DNA of 64,000 nt, taken from assembly GCF_000214355.1 (NCBI RefSeq), contig NC_015577.1:2967389-3031388 (forward strand). The letters are read 5' to 3'. This DNA is from Leadbettera azotonutricia ZAS-9. GTDB taxonomy: Bacteria; Spirochaetota; Spirochaetia; Treponematales; Breznakiellaceae. Made by a program: the position numbers and the translations under genes. Numbering within the stretch: position 1 is the first letter of the stretch; every line of letters begins with the position of its first letter. Below the pieces are notes generated by a model. The model worked only from the letters and a program-made list of their open reading frames with translations. It searched no databases and was not told the origin of the DNA. Below, in pieces: positions 42,076 to 50,584 of the stretch.

Positions 42076-44160
42076 ATGGCTTACACAACCGAATTTATTA
42101 AAAATGTTTCCATCGCCGGGCACGGAGGCACCGGCAAGACCACCTTGTTTGAGCGCCTGCTTTTTGCAGGCGGCGCTATTGGCAAGGCAGAAACAGTGGA
42201 GTCCGGCAAAACGGTCAGCGATTCCACCACAGAAGAAATCGAACGCAAGATTTCTATTCATGCTGCAATGGCCCATGTCGAGAGAGCAGGCAAAAAGCTG
42301 AATTTTTTCGACACCCCCGGGTCTTCGGACTTTACCGGGGACGTGATACTCACCTTTAGGGCATCTGAATTCGCCATACTCACGGTTGACGGGCATGTAG
42401 GGGTTCAGATTGAGACTATCAAGCTCTGGCGGAACCTGGACATGCGGAAAAAGCCCCGGGGCATCTTCATTACCCGCCTTGACTCCGAACGCGCCGATTT
42501 CAGCAAGACCCTGGCGGACATAAAAGAGAAATTTAAGACTGAACCTGTGGCAATCACCCTGTCCATGGGAAACGGCCCTGCCTATAAAGGCGTTATCGAT
42601 ATATTGAACGGCAAAGCGTACCTCGCCGGCGGTGACGGGGTAGAAAAAGAAAGCCCCATTCCCGATGAATTCAAGGCGGAATACGAAGCTGCCCGGGAAA
42701 AGCTTATTGAAGCCGCAGCCGAAGGTGACGACACCCTCATGGAACACTATATAGACAAGGGTTCCCTGGATGCCGAGGAAATGCACAAGGGCCTCATCGA
42801 AGCCCTGGCTGAAAACAAGATACTTCCCGTGTTCTGCGGCGCCGCCCTTAAAAATTCAGGCCTTATTCCGGTTCTGGACTTTATCGCCGATGTCGGCCCC
42901 GATCCCCACACTGCCGAAGATATAGCCCTGGATGCCGAAGGCAAGCAGGTCGCAGTTCCCTTAAGTCCCGAAAAGCCCCTGGCAGGGCTGGTCATCAAGA
43001 CTGCCTATGACCAGTTCTCAGGCAAACTATCATGGTTCAAGATCATCTGCGGAAAGCTCACGGCAGATGCTGAAGTTTACAATGTCTCTGAAAACAAAAA
43101 GGAGCGGGTGGGCAAACTCTACATCTCCCAGGGCAAAAAGCTTGAGGAAGTGAAGGAACTCTTCGCGGGGGATGTGGGCATTATCACCAAGACCGCCACC
43201 CTCAGAACCAACGACACGGTTACTGCCGGGGACTTGAGCCTCAAGTTCCTGCCCCTGCGCCTCCCCGAGCCTGTCCACTCAGTAGCAGTCAACGCGGTTG
43301 CCAAGAAGGACGACGATAAACTGGGCGAATACCTTGTCAGGGCTGCGGAAGAAGACAAAACCTTTAAGTACAACTTCAATGCCGAAACCAAGGAAACCGT
43401 TATCTCGGGCATGGGCGAACTCCAGATCAATATTATCCTGGATAAAATCAAACAGAACCAGAAAATCGAGGTCGAAACCCATGTGCCCCGGGTTGCCTAC
43501 CGTGAGACCATCACCAAGAAGGCCGGCGCCGAGTACACCCACAAAAAGCAAACCGGCGGCCACGGCCAATACGGCAAGGTTGTCATGGAGATAACCCCCC
43601 TAAAACGGGGCGAAAACTACCAGTTCGTCAACGCCATCTTCGGCGGCGCCATCCCCAAGAACTTCATACCCGGCATAGAGAAAGGCGTGATCGAAGGCAT
43701 GGCCCGTGGCACTATGGCCCAATACCCTGTAGTGGACGTGGAAGTGAAAATTGTGGACGGCAAGTACCACCCGGTGGACTCATCGGAGCTTTCCTTCAAA
43801 CTTGCAGCCCGTAACGCTTTCCGCGAATCCATGCGCCAGGCCGGCCCCACCCTTCTCGAACCCGTCATGAACCTGACGGTTTTTGTGGAAGACAAATACC
43901 TGGGCGACGTGATGAGCGATCTTTCAGGCAAGCGGGGCAAAATCCTGGGTCAGGACGAAATGGGCGGCGGCATAGCCGAGATCAAGGCCGAAGTGCCCCA
44001 GGCAGAGCTGCTGCGGTACTCCATTGATCTCCGATCGATTACTTCGGGAACAGGGTCATTTGGAGTTGCCTTTGACCACTACGCGCCCATTTCAGGCAGA
44101 ATCGCCGAGGATGTCATCAAAGCTGCCGAAGCGTTCAAGGTACAGGAATCGGACGAATAA
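42076..44160 (+). CDS. Elongation factor G-like translational GTPase (EF-G2 type)
   Basis: A 694-residue GTPase with all five EF-G domains. G1 is GHGGTGKTT (residues 15-23), G3 is DTPGSSDF, and the G4 base-specificity motif is TRLD where normal EF-G has NKxD. The domain IV loop region GGHGQYGKV is present. The diverged G4 and the substituted switch regions place it with the EF-G2-like paralogues found in spirochaetes and others rather than with the housekeeping fusA. Such paralogues may act in translocation, ribosome recycling or stress. It stands alone with its own promoter and is not in an str operon. Confidence 0.88.
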   Translation: MAYTTEFIKNVSIAGHGGTGKTTLFERLLFAGGAIGKAETVESGKTVSDSTTEEIERKISIHAAMAHVERAGKKLNFFDTPGSSDFTGDVILTFRASEFAILTVDGHVGVQIETIKLWRNLDMRKKPRGIFITRLDSERADFSKTLADIKEKFKTEPVAITLSMGNGPAYKGVIDILNGKAYLAGGDGVEKESPIPDEFKAEYEAAREKLIEAAAEGDDTLMEHYIDKGSLDAEEMHKGLIEALAENKILPVFCGAALKNSGLIPVLDFIADVGPDPHTAEDIALDAEGKQVAVPLSPEKPLAGLVIKTAYDQFSGKLSWFKIICGKLTADAEVYNVSENKKERVGKLYISQGKKLEEVKELFAGDVGIITKTATLRTNDTVTAGDLSLKFLPLRLPEPVHSVAVNAVAKKDDDKLGEYLVRAAEEDKTFKYNFNAETKETVISGMGELQINIILDKIKQNQKIEVETHVPRVAYRETITKKAGAEYTHKKQTGGHGQYGKVVMEITPLKRGENYQFVNAIFGGAIPKNFIPGIEKGVIEGMARGTMAQYPVVDVEVKIVDGKYHPVDSSELSFKLAARNAFRESMRQAGPTLLEPVMNLTVFVEDKYLGDVMSDLSGKRGKILGQDEMGGGIAEIKAEVPQAELLRYSIDLRSITSGTGSFGVAFDHYAPISGRIAEDVIKAAEAFKVQESDE

Positions 44161-44193
44161 AGCAGTGCAGCAGAAATTCTGGATGTGCATTTT

Positions 44194-44225
44194 ATGATAT
44201 TATACCCTATCGGGTATAATATCAT
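44194..44225. promoter_or_regulatory. hip operator O1, perfect 32-bp palindrome
   Basis: Perfect 14-nt arms around TATC, with core TATACCC-TATC-GGGTATA. It is the first of three related palindromes before hipB and the farthest from the promoter. Confidence 0.8.
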
Positions 44226-44233
44226 TTGAAGTA

Positions 44234-44265
44234 TATATTTTATACCTTATCAGGTATAAAATATA
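44234..44265. promoter_or_regulatory. hip operator O2, perfect 32-bp palindrome
   Basis: Core TATACCT-TATC-AGGTATA, with 14-nt perfect arms. Its centre is 40 bp from the centre of O1, close to four helical turns, which would put both on the same face of DNA. Confidence 0.8.
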
Positions 44266-44271
44266 AAAATA

Positions 44272-44302
44272 TTGACAAATTATACCCATTAGGGTATAAT
44301 TT
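44272..44302 (+). promoter_or_regulatory. hipB promoter with operator O3 in its spacer
   Basis: A perfect consensus promoter: TTGACA (44272-44277), 17-nt spacer, TATAAT (44295-44300). Operator O3 (core TATACCC-ATTA-GGGTATA, arms extending over 44277-44302) covers the spacer and the -10 box, so repressor binding would block RNA polymerase. Transcription should start at about 44307, two bases before the hipB ATG at 44309. The message is therefore probably leaderless. Confidence 0.85.
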
Positions 44303-44308
44303 TATATT

Positions 44309-44524
44309 ATGCAGAACCAAGTTGCACGTTTTACCAAAAGCCGGAGAAAAACTCTTGGCTTGACCCAAACCGAACTGGCGGAAAAGGCCGGAGTTGGGCT
44401 GCGTTTTGTGCGAGATCTGGAACAGGGGAAAACCACCCTCAGGATGGACAAGGTAAACGCGATTCTGGCCCTCTTTGGCCATGAGGCAGGACCTGTACCC
44501 ATGCCGCAGGAAACCTCACAATGA
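44309..44524 (+). CDS. hipB: HipB-type helix-turn-helix antitoxin/repressor
   Basis: A 71-residue Xre-family protein with a HTH in LGLTQTELAEKAGVGLRFV and EQGKTTLRMDKVN. HipB proteins bind palindromic operators as dimers and repress their own operon. Three long palindromes lie just upstream, one inside the promoter. There is no ribosome-binding site, and the predicted start of transcription is 2 nt before the ATG, so translation is probably leaderless. The stop codon overlaps the start of hipS (ATGA). Confidence 0.9.
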   Translation: MQNQVARFTKSRRKTLGLTQTELAEKAGVGLRFVRDLEQGKTTLRMDKVNAILALFGHEAGPVPMPQETSQ

Positions 44525-44850
44525 GCCTGCGGAGAGGGACAGTTTACTACCAAAACCTCAAAGCAGGCCTTATCGAGGAGGAAGAGGATCAGTATCGCTT
44601 TCAGTATCTTCCTGAATACCTTGCTGATCCCCATGCCAGGGCAGTAAGCCTGACCTTGCCTTTACGGGAAGAACTTTTTACAAGTGAAAGGCTTTTTTCC
44701 TTTTTTGACGGCCTTATCCCCGAAGGATGGCTCCTTGAAACTGCGGAAAAAAACTGGAAGCTTGATCCACGGGACAGAATGGGGCTGCTCCTTGCTTGCT
44801 GCAGGGACACTATAGGCGCGGTAACCGTAGAGAGGGCTGAAAATGAATAA
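44521..44850 (+). CDS. hipS: HipS-like protein (detached N-terminal domain of HipA)
   Basis: A 109-residue protein equal to the N-terminal subdomain of HipA (the couple-HipA domain): VSLTLPLREELFTSERLFSFFDGLIPEGW and RDRMGLLLACCRDTIGAV are its landmarks. In HipA this domain is fused to the kinase. In the three-gene HipBST system of E. coli O127 it is a separate protein, and HipS rather than HipB neutralises the kinase. The same arrangement is seen here. The start overlaps hipB by 4 nt and the end overlaps hipT by 8 nt. Confidence 0.88.
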   Translation: MSLRRGTVYYQNLKAGLIEEEEDQYRFQYLPEYLADPHARAVSLTLPLREELFTSERLFSFFDGLIPEGWLLETAEKNWKLDPRDRMGLLLACCRDTIGAVTVERAENE

Positions 44851-45793
44851 GTGCCTCTTTTGCTACGGGCCTTTGGAAGAGGGACAGTACCATTCAAAAT
44901 GTTCAAAAAAAATTTTCGGTACTGCAGAGCCGCCCCTCCTCCCCTACGGCGAAGATTCCATACGGGAATTGGCCAGGGAAATAATTCAGCGCAGTGTTTC
45001 AGTTCCCGGGGTGCAGGCAAAGCTTTCGCTTCATCTATCAAATGAAAAAGGGCAGATGCCGAGGTTCACCCTGGTGGGCCTTTGGGGCCATTACATCCTG
45101 AAACCGCCGGTTGACGCGTATCCCCATATAGCCGAGATCGAAGACTGCACCATGCATTTGGCGGAAATTTTCCGCATGCCCACGGTTCCCCATTCGCTCA
45201 TACTTATGGAAAACGGAAAGGGGAAACCCGCATACATCACAAGGAGGATCGACCGCGGCATCAAGGAAAAACGATCCCTTCACATGGAAGATTTTTGCCA
45301 GCTTTCGGGAAAACTGACAGAAGATAAATACCGGGGTTCCCTTGAAGGCTGTATCAAAATAATAAAGCGCTATTCATCCAATACCATGCTGGATACAATC
45401 GCGTTTTTTGAAATTGCCCTCTTCTCGTTTCTCACCGGTAACGGGGATATGCACCTCAAAAATTTTTCTCTTCTTTACAATGAGGATGGGACTATAAGTC
45501 TGGCTCCGGCCTACGATCTCCTTTCCACAAGGCTCCTCATTCCGGAAAAACTGGACAGCGAAGAATTCGCCCTGACCATGAACGGCAAGAAGAAAAAATT
45601 CACCTGCAACGATTTTCTAAAATTCGGCGCAGGCAGCGGACTTTCCCCACGGCAGATCGAAAACTGTTTCAAAAAGTTCAGCGCCTCTCTGGGAAAAGCC
45701 CTTGGCTTTATCCGCGCTTCGTTTCTCCCCGAAAAAATCCAGGATCGCTATTGCGGTCTTATAGAAAGCCGTGCCGAAAGGCTGGGGCTGTAA
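44843..45793 (+). CDS. hipT: HipT-like serine/threonine kinase toxin
   Basis: A 316-residue HipA-fold kinase lacking the HipA N-terminal subdomain. The Gly-rich-loop region reads RSVSVPGVQAK (Ser51 and Ser53, the position of the autophosphorylated Ser-x-Ser in E. coli HipT). The catalytic loop is GNGDMHLKN (Asp202, Asn207), and the metal-binding Asp224 is in APAYDLLST. An N-terminal C-x2-C...H-x2-C pattern (Cys4, Cys7, His17, Cys20) looks like a small zinc knuckle. HipA and HipT toxins phosphorylate aminoacyl-tRNA synthetases and stop translation; the target here is not known. The stop is 5 nt from the convergent citrate synthase gene. Confidence 0.9.
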   Translation: MNKCLFCYGPLEEGQYHSKCSKKIFGTAEPPLLPYGEDSIRELAREIIQRSVSVPGVQAKLSLHLSNEKGQMPRFTLVGLWGHYILKPPVDAYPHIAEIEDCTMHLAEIFRMPTVPHSLILMENGKGKPAYITRRIDRGIKEKRSLHMEDFCQLSGKLTEDKYRGSLEGCIKIIKRYSSNTMLDTIAFFEIALFSFLTGNGDMHLKNFSLLYNEDGTISLAPAYDLLSTRLLIPEKLDSEEFALTMNGKKKKFTCNDFLKFGAGSGLSPRQIENCFKKFSASLGKALGFIRASFLPEKIQDRYCGLIESRAERLGL

Positions 45794-45798
45794 ACGCT

Positions 45799-47139
45799 TC
45801 ACTTCCTGACGTTGAGCGGCGCATAGGGCAGACGCTGCTGGACGCACTTGTAGGCGGGGCGGATAATCCTGCCGCCGGAGATTATTTCTTCCATACGATG
45901 GGCGCACCAGCCTGCAACGCGGCTTATGGCGAAGAGGGATGTGTTCAGTTCTGCAGGTATGCCCAGCATTTTATAGACAAAGCCGGAATAGAAATCCACG
46001 TTGGTACAGATGCCCTTGGTGGAACTTTTTATTTTTTTGAAAACTTCCGGGGTAAGGCGCTCAATGAGGCGGTAGAGGTTGAACTCCTTTAGCAGGCCTT
46101 TTTCTTCGGCAAGGATGGCAGCCTTGTCCCGGAGCAGTTTGGCTCGGGGGTCGGACTTGGTGTAGACAGCATGGCCCTGGCCGTAGATGAGGCCCGAGCC
46201 GTCGAAGGCTTCGCCCCTCAGTATGGTCGCAAGGTAAGCGCCCACCTCGCCTTCGCTTTCCCAGTTTTTGACGTTCTTCTTGATATCCTCCATCATGCCC
46301 ATGACCTTGATATTGGCGCCGCCGTGCTTAAAGCCCTTGAGGGACTGAATACCGGCGGTGATGGCGGAAAAAGTATCGGTGTCTGCGGAAGAAACCAGAT
46401 GAACCGCAAAGGTTGAATTGTTGCCTCCCCCATGTTCGGCGTGGAGCACCAGGGCCAAATCGAGGATCTCTGCTTCAAGGCGGGTGAACTTTTGGTCGGG
46501 CCTGATGAGGGAAAGCATGGCTTCGGCAGTTGAACAGGCCGCTTCGGGGAGGTGGATGATGAGGCTCTCGTGATCGTAGTAATGCTTCTTTGCCATGTAG
46601 GAATAGGCCACTATCGTGGGGAACCGAGCGATGAGTTCGAGACACTGGCGGAGGACGTTTTCGGGCGACTGGTTCTCGGGGTCTTCGTCGTAGGAGTAGA
46701 GGGTCAGCACCGAACGGGCAAGCTTGTTCATCACATCCCGGGAAGGGGCCTTCATGATGGAATCTTCGGCAAAATTTTTGGGCAGAGCCCGGCTGTTGCC
46801 GATGAGGGCGGTGAAATCTTCGAGCTGTTTCCTGGTGGGGAGCTGGCCGAACATCAGGAGGTAGACGGCCTCCTCAAAACCGAAGCGGCCTTCTTTGGCG
46901 GCATTTGCTACGATATCTTCAACGTCTATGCCCCGGTAGAAAAGCTTGCCGTCTATGGGTACTTTTTCCCCTTCATCAATGATATAGCCATGAACATCGC
47001 CAATGCGGGTAAGGCCAACGAGCACACCAGTGCCGTCGGCATTGCGGAGACCGCGCTTGACGTTGAATTTTTCGAACAGATCGATATCTATATAGTCATT
47101 TTTTGAGATTTCCTGAACATAGTCCCTAACACTGCTCAT
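45799..47139 (-). CDS. gltA: Citrate synthase
   Basis: Condenses oxaloacetate and acetyl-CoA. It has 446 residues from the chosen start. Catalytic residues are in ALVLHAEHGGGNNST (His), GFKHGGANIKVM (His) and NVDFYSGFVYKML (Asp). It belongs to the longer citrate synthase type common in anaerobic Firmicutes and spirochaetes. Two adjacent ATGs (47142 and 47139) follow GGAGG; the second has the better spacing. In a fermentative treponeme it probably feeds glutamate synthesis (inference). The gene is convergent with hipT, with 5 nt between stops, and has its own promoter. Confidence 0.93.
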   Translation of the reverse strand: MSSVRDYVQEISKNDYIDIDLFEKFNVKRGLRNADGTGVLVGLTRIGDVHGYIIDEGEKVPIDGKLFYRGIDVEDIVANAAKEGRFGFEEAVYLLMFGQLPTRKQLEDFTALIGNSRALPKNFAEDSIMKAPSRDVMNKLARSVLTLYSYDEDPENQSPENVLRQCLELIARFPTIVAYSYMAKKHYYDHESLIIHLPEAACSTAEAMLSLIRPDQKFTRLEAEILDLALVLHAEHGGGNNSTFAVHLVSSADTDTFSAITAGIQSLKGFKHGGANIKVMGMMEDIKKNVKNWESEGEVGAYLATILRGEAFDGSGLIYGQGHAVYTKSDPRAKLLRDKAAILAEEKGLLKEFNLYRLIERLTPEVFKKIKSSTKGICTNVDFYSGFVYKMLGIPAELNTSLFAISRVAGWCAHRMEEIISGGRIIRPAYKCVQQRLPYAPLNVRK

Positions 47140-47168
47140 CATGAGCCTCCACGCATATTTATACAAAA

Positions 47169-47197
47169 AACATACCTTAAAATGAATATTTTTGCAA
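47169..47197 (-). promoter_or_regulatory. Promoter of the citrate synthase gene
   Basis: On the minus strand, TTGCAA (47197-47192), a 17-nt spacer and TATGTT (47174-47169) lie about 30 nt before the GGAGG ribosome-binding site of gltA. Confidence 0.5.
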
Positions 47198-47225
47198 TAT
47201 GCGTCAGGGATCTATCAGGGCATCC

Positions 47226-47399
47226 CTACCCTAAAACCTCCACTTTTTGCGTTACCTTGCCGTCCGCGCTTTTTACCTGGTGCAGCATGCCCCAGTGCTT
47301 CCCGTTGGAATAGAAACAGTGGAAATCGTCCTGGCACACCTGAGGGTTAAAAGTTTCTGTGTCCGAGGCAGGATCGTACTGAGCCCCGGACAAGGCGGG
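47226..47399 (-). pseudogene. C-terminal remnant of a GH116-like enzyme
   Basis: The minus-strand frame reads QDDFHCFYSNGKHWGMLHQ, then KSADGKVTQKVEVLG and a stop codon. This parallels the C-terminus of the gene on the other strand (QDNFKGFFCCASGWGIYHQ, then KNADGSFKGSIETLYG). It therefore looks like the tail of a related glycosidase whose body has been deleted. No start codon or ribosome-binding site is seen. Confidence 0.55.
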
Positions 47400-47433
47400 G
47401 ATAAGCCCCCAGCTTGCCAGGGAGCGGGAATAA

Positions 47434-48135
47434 AAGAAACCGCACTATGAGCAAGCCCTTGATAATATTGATGATTTTAAATACCAATACGGCAAGGGTT
47501 GTTTGGCGGATCAACTTCTGGGGCAACAGCTTGCACACGTAAGCGGGTTGGGATATTTATTGGACAAAAACCATATAAAAAGCGCAGTTCATAGTATCTT
47601 TAAATATGATTTCTTAAAAGACTTCAGTAATTTCAATAATATTCAGCGAACCTATGCGCTGAATAAAGATGGCGGTTTGCTGCTCTGCAGCTGGCCAATG
47701 GGCGGCAGACCGGCTATTCCCTTCGTGTATTGCGATGAGGTATGGTCCGGCATTGAATATCAGGTAGCTTCTCATTTAATCTATGAAGGATTTACTGCAG
47801 AAGGCCTGCAAATAGTCGAAGCCTGCCGAGCCCGTCATGATGGTTTTAAGCGGAGTCCCTGGAATGAAGTCGAATGCGGTCATCATTATGCCCGATCCCT
47901 GGCAAGCTATGGGGTGCTTTTGGCTCTAACCGGTTTCCGCTGCGATGCTGTAAACAAGAAGCTTTACTTTAAGCCTGCCATGAACCAGGATAACTTCAAA
48001 GGCTTTTTCTGCTGTGCCTCAGGCTGGGGTATTTATCATCAGACGAAGAATGCCGATGGCAGCTTTAAGGGCAGTATAGAAACCCTCTATGGAAATTTTG
48101 ATGGTTATAATCTTATAATAGGGCAGGAGATCTAA
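47434..48135 (+). pseudogene. 5'-truncated GH116 (glucosylceramidase/DUF608-type) glycosidase
   Basis: The open frame runs from a stop at 47431-47433 to TAA at 48135 and encodes only the C-terminal third of a GH116-type glycoside hydrolase: YQYGKGCLADQLLGQQLAHV, CDEVWSGIEYQVASHLIYEG and NEVECGHHYARSLASYG are family landmarks. Full-length members have about 800 residues and act on beta-glucosides or beta-xylosides. The domains before the (alpha/alpha)6 C-terminal part are missing. A TTG at 47503 is available but there is no ribosome-binding site. It is best read as a remnant, although the reading frame is still intact. Confidence 0.75.
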
Positions 48136-48136
48136 A

Positions 48137-48772
48137 ATGCACGTAAAACCAGTATCAGACAAATCTTTTAAGCCCTATGGGTATGTAGTGGAGGGATATG
48201 ATTTCTCCAAACTGCTCAAGACTCTGGAAGAAACCACGGAAAAACCGAATGAAGGGACCATCTATGTTCCCAGTGATCCAAAACTGGAAGCCCTCCCCAT
48301 CTTTGCCGAATTGCAGGATCGGGCTTTCGGCGGAATTCCTGTCCAGATTGGCTATTGCAACGGGTTCAACACCAAGCTGAACTGTCTGGAATACCACAGG
48401 GGCAGTGAAATATGCGTTGCAGCTGATGACATTATCATGCTCCTTGCAAAACTGCAGGACGTAGAGGGCGGCAAAATAGATACGTCCAGGGTGGAAGCCT
48501 TTTTACTGCCCAAGGGAACCGGCATTCTGTACTATGAAACCTCCATGCACTACGCCCCTGCCAAGGCCAAGGCGCCTTTCAGGAGCATCATTGTTCTGCC
48601 CAGACAGACAAACACCGACCTTCCCAATTTCACAGCCAAAAATGCCGAGGACAAGCTGCTCCGGGCCCGCAATAAATGGCTAATTGCCCACGCCGATGCC
48701 CCAGAGGCAAAGAGCGGCGCGGTGGTGGGAGTCACGGGCAAGAATATTGATGTGGAAAGGGATCTGAAGTAA
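48137..48772 (+). CDS. DUF4867 family protein (cupin-like)
   Basis: A 211-residue protein that matches the DUF4867 family as I recall it, with CLEYHRGSEICVAADDIIMLL and FLLPKGTGILYYETSMHYAP as its most typical parts. The fold resembles ureidoglycolate-lyase-type cupins. His/Glu in YHRGSE could bind metal. The enzymatic role is unknown; such genes often accompany sugar or sugar-acid metabolism. The ATG is 1 nt after the stop codon of the GH116 remnant, with AGGAGA upstream, so it was probably the next gene in the same operon and may now lack a promoter of its own. Confidence 0.82.
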   Translation: MHVKPVSDKSFKPYGYVVEGYDFSKLLKTLEETTEKPNEGTIYVPSDPKLEALPIFAELQDRAFGGIPVQIGYCNGFNTKLNCLEYHRGSEICVAADDIIMLLAKLQDVEGGKIDTSRVEAFLLPKGTGILYYETSMHYAPAKAKAPFRSIIVLPRQTNTDLPNFTAKNAEDKLLRARNKWLIAHADAPEAKSGAVVGVTGKNIDVERDLK

Positions 48773-48773
48773 T

Positions 48774-50573
48774 TTACTTCCCCTGATCTTCCTCCCGAAT
48801 CTGCACTCTTCGTATTTTGCCCGAAATGGTCTTGGGAAGTTCGGTAACGAATTCCACGATGCGGGGGTACTTGTAGGGGGCTGTGGTCTTCTTCACGTGG
48901 TTCTGGAGTTCTGTCTTGAGTTCCTCGGAGGCGACCCAGCCTTTGGCAAGGATGACAGTGGCCTTGACCACGGTGCCCCGATCCTCGTCGGGGACGCCAG
49001 TGATGGCGCATTCCAGCACAGCAGGATGCTCCAGAAGGGCGCTTTCGACTTCGAAAGGGCCTATGCGGTAGCCCGAGCTTTTGATGACATCGTCGGAACG
49101 GCCAACAAACCAGTAGTAACCATCCTCGTCGCGCCAGGCAACATCGCCTGTGTAATAGACATCATCATGCCAGACTGAGAGGGTGAGCTCATCGTCCCGG
49201 TAATAGCCGCCGAAAAGGCCAATGGGGCGTATTTTGTCGGTTCGCACCACAAGCTGGCCTTCCTCGCCCATGGCGCATGGAGTGCCGTCTTCGCGGAGCA
49301 GGTCGATGTCATAGCCCGGGGCAGGCTTGCCCATGGAACCGGGCCTGGGCTCTATCCAGGGGTAATAGGTGCACATGGTTACGGTTAATTCAGTCTGGCC
49401 GTAGCATTCGTGGAGGCGGAGGCCCGTGCCCGCGAGGAACTGTTCGTAAATCTCGGGGTTAAGGGGTTCGCCTGCAACCGTGCAGTGTTTGAGCGCGGAA
49501 AAATCGTACTTTGTAAGATCTTCTTTGATAAAGAAACGATAGATAGTCGGGGGGGCGCAGAAAGTGTTCACCTTGTATTTGGCGATAACCTCCAGCATGG
49601 CTGAAGGGACAAAACGATCGTAATCGTAAATAAAAAGCCCGGTGCCTGCAATCCACTGGCCATAGATCTTGCCCCAGGCTGCCTTGGCCCAGCCAGTATC
49701 GGCAACCGTGATGTGAAGACCACCGGGAACCACATTGTGCCAGTAGCGGGCTGTGGCGACATGCCCCAGGGGATAGGCATAATCATGGCGCACCATCTTG
49801 GGCATGCCCGTAGTGCCGGAAGTAAAATAAAGAAGCATGATGTCGTTATTGGTGTTCACATGAGGAGGCCGTTTGAAATCCGCAGAGGCTTCTTTCCAGG
49901 CTCCATTGAAGTCGAGCCACGGAACAAGACGCCCTGCGGGCGAAGAATCATCATCGTTTGAATAATTGGGTACCGTGCCTGCCCGTTCGGCAAAAAGTTT
50001 TGCTGCTTTTTCCGCAGGCTTGTCCTGGGGTGGAGTATGCACGGAACGCACAAAGGCCTTGTAGCGCAGATTGCTGTCTCCGGCAGAATCAGAATCCCGC
50101 TCCATCCTGGCTTCGGCTTCGTCGATGCGGTACATGAGTTCAGGATCATCAATGCAGATAATGCCTGCAATGTCGGCAGCGGTACAGCGGTAGACCAAAT
50201 CCTTGGATGTGAGGAGATGGGTTGCGGGTATGGCGATGACTCCCATCTTGTGAAGGGCAAGGAGTATGGGCCAATATTCATAACGCCGTTTGAGAATGAT
50301 CATCACGGTGTCGCCTTTTTTTATGCCCCCGGCAGCGAGCACATTGGCAGCCTGATCCGAAAGGCGCTTGATGTCGGCATAGGTGAACTCGGCCTCGGCG
50401 CCAAGCTCATCGCACCAGAGCATGGCTCGCTCCCCGCCCTTTTCGGCCGCAAGAATATCCATCACATCCCAGGCAAAATTGAAATTTTCCGGGATGTCTA
50501 CCTTAAAGTTGCTATAGAAATCCTCGTAGGATTCGAACTCCGTACGGGGCAGGAATTTATCTATCAATGCCAC
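48774..50573 (-). CDS. AMP-forming acyl-CoA synthetase
   Basis: A 599-residue adenylate-forming enzyme of the acetyl/medium-chain acyl-CoA synthetase group. It has the P-loop-like YFTSGTTGMPKMVRHDY, the motif YGQTELTVTMCTYYPW, the hinge GRSDDVIKSSGYRIGPFEVE, and the catalytic lysine in PKTISGKIRRVQIR. Residues about 160-215 form a polar, Asp/Pro-rich insert that is absent from most members. The preferred acid is unknown. It lies 11 nt after a HTH-cupin regulator gene on the same strand, so that protein probably controls it in response to a related acyl compound (inference). Confidence 0.92.
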   Translation of the reverse strand: MALIDKFLPRTEFESYEDFYSNFKVDIPENFNFAWDVMDILAAEKGGERAMLWCDELGAEAEFTYADIKRLSDQAANVLAAGGIKKGDTVMIILKRRYEYWPILLALHKMGVIAIPATHLLTSKDLVYRCTAADIAGIICIDDPELMYRIDEAEARMERDSDSAGDSNLRYKAFVRSVHTPPQDKPAEKAAKLFAERAGTVPNYSNDDDSSPAGRLVPWLDFNGAWKEASADFKRPPHVNTNNDIMLLYFTSGTTGMPKMVRHDYAYPLGHVATARYWHNVVPGGLHITVADTGWAKAAWGKIYGQWIAGTGLFIYDYDRFVPSAMLEVIAKYKVNTFCAPPTIYRFFIKEDLTKYDFSALKHCTVAGEPLNPEIYEQFLAGTGLRLHECYGQTELTVTMCTYYPWIEPRPGSMGKPAPGYDIDLLREDGTPCAMGEEGQLVVRTDKIRPIGLFGGYYRDDELTLSVWHDDVYYTGDVAWRDEDGYYWFVGRSDDVIKSSGYRIGPFEVESALLEHPAVLECAITGVPDEDRGTVVKATVILAKGWVASEELKTELQNHVKKTTAPYKYPRIVEFVTELPKTISGKIRRVQIREEDQGK

Positions 50574-50584
50574 AATCAGCTCCT

